From a virus, in IMG/VR virus record IMGVR_UViG_3300032236_000715, positions 1 to 48,027 of that record: a DNA stretch of 48,027 bases; one strand, given 5' to 3'. A program made the position numbers and the translations under genes. The notes beneath the pieces were generated by a model. The model ran no database searches and was not told the origin of the DNA. It saw only the letters and a program-made list of their open reading frames with translations. Below, piece by piece: positions 46,752-48,027 of the stretch (within the stretch, counting starts at the first letter, position 1; the number at the start of each line of letters is the position of its first letter).

Positions 46752-47309
46752 ATGAAGAAAATTTTAGCAATCTTGGCTATGGTGACAATCAGCAGTGGTG
46801 TTTTCGCCGCATCAGCTCAACTCGAATATATCGATTGGGATGGAAAAAGTGGCACAGCTAATTCTCAAGAAGCCAAATTAACTGTTAAAGAAGAAATTAA
46901 CAAGAACTTTGCAGGCGATGTTGCATTTTCACAAAACTGGAAAGACAACAACGGCGGCCTAAGTTCACGTATGGAAACAGGCTTAACTGGTACATACCCA
47001 GTAGCAGGAATTAGTTTGTATACTCGCGCCGCAATCGGTGAGAAGTTTACAAATACTTCTAACTTCGGTTACTACTCTGTAGAGCCTGGTGTTATGGCAC
47101 CGATCGGTTCAACAGGCGTAACTGCTAAAGTTGGGTTCCGTTTCCGCAATGCGTTTGATCCAAATGCATACGCTGATACAACACGCACATGGCGTGCCGG
47201 TCTTTCTTATGACTTGACTAAGAAAGATACTATCGGTGTTCGTTATGATCGCACACGTGGTGACACAAACGCCAATGGTGTTGCAATTAACTACACACGC
47301 GGTTTCTAA
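46752..47309 (+). CDS. Outer-membrane beta-barrel (porin-like) protein
   Basis: 185 residues from ATG 46752 (AGAGGATTTACAA upstream). Signal peptide KKILAILAMVTISSGVFAA. The mature part alternates strands throughout (AQLEYIDWDGK, GDVAFSQNWKDN, ISLYTRAAIGEKF, KVGFRFRNAFD, WRAGLSYDLTKKDTIGVRYD). It ends INYTRGF with terminal Phe, the beta-barrel assembly signal. It resembles small porins (KdgM-like), about eight to ten strands. It could change uptake or block superinfection by altering a receptor. It sits alone after the tmRNA. Confidence 0.75.
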   Translation: MKKILAILAMVTISSGVFAASAQLEYIDWDGKSGTANSQEAKLTVKEEINKNFAGDVAFSQNWKDNNGGLSSRMETGLTGTYPVAGISLYTRAAIGEKFTNTSNFGYYSVEPGVMAPIGSTGVTAKVGFRFRNAFDPNAYADTTRTWRAGLSYDLTKKDTIGVRYDRTRGDTNANGVAINYTRGF

Positions 47310-47326
47310 TTTAATTAGATTCTACC

Positions 47327-47352
47327 AAAGGGCCTTGATAGGCCCTTTTTTT
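47327..47352 (+). terminator. Terminator of the barrel gene overlapping the tRNA promoter
   Basis: AAAGGGCC (47327-47334) and GGCCCTTT (47341-47348) pair perfectly, followed by Ts. The loop TTGATA (47335-47340) also serves as a -35 box, with TATAAT at 47357-47362 (16-base spacer), for the tRNA at 47372. Confidence 0.8.
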
Positions 47353-47371
47353 ATGCTATAATAAACACATC

Positions 47372-47447
47372 GCGCTATTAGCTTAGTGGTAGAGCCGGAG
47401 CTTCTAAACCTCTTGTGTCGTGGGTTCGATTCCCACATAGCGCACCA
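47372..47447 (+). tRNA. tRNA with CCA encoded; anticodon reads best as CUA (amber), Arg-UCU is the alternative
   Basis: A perfect seven-pair acceptor stem (GCGCTAT/ATAGCGC) and T stem (GTGGG/CCCAC) with loop TTCGATT are seen, with CCA encoded at 47445-47447. D-stem GCTT/GAGC. The anticodon stem is GGAGC/CCTCT: four pairs (one G-U) with a C-C mismatch next to the loop. With a seven-base loop TTCTAAA the anticodon is CTA at 47404-47406, which would read UAG. Setting the loop one base earlier (CTTCTAA) gives UCU for Arg, but then the stem has only two good pairs. Confidence 0.8.
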
Positions 47448-47468
47448 CTCAACAAAGAAAGCAGTATT

Positions 47469-47690
47469 ATGGATATGGATCAAGCGGCAGTATTTTTAGC
47501 CGGAAGTATTTTAACAGTTATTGGATTTTTAATTATCTTAGGTGGTATTGTTATTGCCAATAATATCATACATAAGTATTGGAAATCATTTGGATGGTCG
47601 ATTATGCCTACGTGGACACAAGAGCCACAACGCTTTGCCACTCCAGAAGAAGCAGAAAGAATTGCGCCTAGTTTAGACAAGGCTAAATAA
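47469..47690 (+). CDS. Single-span membrane protein of unknown function
   Basis: 73 residues from ATG 47469. It begins MDMDQAAVFLAGSILTVIGF, the membrane span runs to IILGGIVIANNII, and a soluble tail follows (WKSFGWSIMPTWTQEPQRF, EEAERIAPSLDK). It stands between the tRNA and the truncated gene at 47767. No family recognised. Confidence 0.45.
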   Translation: MDMDQAAVFLAGSILTVIGFLIILGGIVIANNIIHKYWKSFGWSIMPTWTQEPQRFATPEEAERIAPSLDKAK

Positions 47691-47692
47691 TT

Positions 47693-47745
47693 TTGTAGCA
47701 TGGTGCTACAACTAACACTCTTTAAATGATAGGTACTTAGAGTGT
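47693..47745. repeat. Two hairpins in the leader of the last gene
   Basis: TTGTAGCA (47693-47700) and TGCTACAA (47704-47711) form a perfect stem with a three-base loop. ACACTCT (47715-47721) and AGAGTGT (47739-47745) form a second. They lie upstream of the ATG at 47767. Confidence 0.45.
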
Positions 47746-47766
47746 GTACCGTAAAAAGGAAGAACC

Positions 47767-48027
47767 ATGATGTATAATCAAAAATTAGTAGCCTCTATCA
47801 AATCAAAAGGCAAGGTCCTACGTGAATTCAAGGACACAGTCTATATTCCATTTGCTAGCGAATATAGTATCTTACTAAAAAACCTCAATACAACTCGTGC
47901 TGTCGTAAATGTGTTTATCGACGGAGAGAATGTCGTTCCTGGCGGATTGGTCATTGACCCGGGTCGGACTGTCGACTTAGAGCGTTGGATTAAAAACGGC
48001 AATCTCTCCGAAGGTAACAAGTTCAAG
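47767..48027 (+). CDS. Conserved phage protein, 3' truncated by the window
   Basis: 87 residues without a stop. AAGGAAGAACC precedes ATG 47767. The segments VASIKSKGKVLREFKDTVYI, PFASEYSILLKNLNTTRAVV and GGLVIDPGRTVDLERWIKNG match a small beta-rich protein found in many tailed phages, often called a virion or head-associated protein. The match is from memory. Confidence 0.6.
   Translation, partial: MMYNQKLVASIKSKGKVLREFKDTVYIPFASEYSILLKNLNTTRAVVNVFIDGENVVPGGLVIDPGRTVDLERWIKNGNLSEGNKFK

Noticed and set aside
1-48027. CRISPR arrays, insertion sequences, integrase or attachment sites
   Set aside because: No regularly spaced repeats, transposase motifs or tyrosine/serine recombinase were seen on either strand.

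Overview
This window is part of the genome of a tailed, T4-like (myovirus-type) phage, most likely an aquatic phage of a Gram-negative proteobacterium. The phage assignment rests on tail-fibre and tail-spike genes, a PAAR spike tip, a class Ia ribonucleotide reductase with glutaredoxin, a DexA-like exonuclease, a GIY-YIG endonuclease, many short overlapping genes, and repeated T4-type late promoter motifs ([T/G]ATAAATA). A Gram-negative host fits the curli secretion genes, a lipoprotein signal, an outer-membrane barrel and periplasmic cell-wall enzymes. The tmRNA tag (ANDEFALAA) resembles betaproteobacterial tags and the phasin suggests a polyhydroxyalkanoate-storing host. Alphaproteobacteria, including SAR11-type hosts of pelagimyophages, remain possible, because permuted tmRNA and curli-bearing phages are known there. 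The host is an inference.

Layout. 1-4.7 kb: tail-fibre and lectin-like structural genes, a disrupted short tail gene and an HELVH metallopeptidase. 4.65-6.7 kb, minus strand: small accessory genes including a phasin and a GNAT acetyltransferase. 6.8-14.1 kb: conserved T4-like marine-phage genes, two nucleotidyltransferase-fold proteins, a GIY-YIG endonuclease, a probable morphogenesis protein with a candidate -1 frameshift site, and a PD-(D/E)XK nuclease. 14.1-16 kb: pectate-lyase-type tail spike. 16.2-21.3 kb: nrdA, SGNH hydrolase, class II aldolase, nrdB, glutaredoxin. 21.2-28.6 kb: PAAR tip, histone H1-like protein, SleB-type hydrolase, a large membrane protein with a second candidate -1 frameshift site, ribosomal protein bS21, exonuclease, MazG-like protein and a PBP7-like peptidase. 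28.6-32.6 kb: dnaK, hsp20, clpS, heme oxygenase and a bilin reductase. 34.1-42.1 kb: a curli (type VIII secretion) cluster (csgF, csgG, curlin, FecR-like, curlin hybrid) ending in a CHASE2-adenylate cyclase. 42.2-46 kb, minus strand: fatty-acid desaturase, glycosyltransferase and small membrane proteins. 46-48 kb: micro-ORFs, a circularly permuted two-piece tmRNA, an outer-membrane barrel, a tRNA with an unusual anticodon arm, and the start of another phage gene.

The strongest unexplained signals are these. (1) A curli secretion system is joined to a FecR/CHASE2/cyclase signalling pair. (2) Two near-identical leaders before dnaK and hsp20 each carry a hairpin and a ROSE-like (UUGCU versus AAGGAG) RNA-thermometer hairpin. 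(3) Two genes carry the same TC-A9-G tract with an A AAA AAG heptamer, each followed by a long -1-frame extension that has no start codon of its own. (4) A permuted tmRNA lies on a phage, and a tRNA whose anticodon reads best as CUA lies about 0.7 kb downstream.

Taken together, the phage appears to supply nucleotides (RNR), to modify translation and protein quality control (bS21, tmRNA, DnaK, Hsp20, ClpS), to make bilins, and to alter the host envelope (curli, porin-like barrel, desaturase, glycosyltransferase, peptidase). These roles are inferred from family membership; nothing here was tested by database search.
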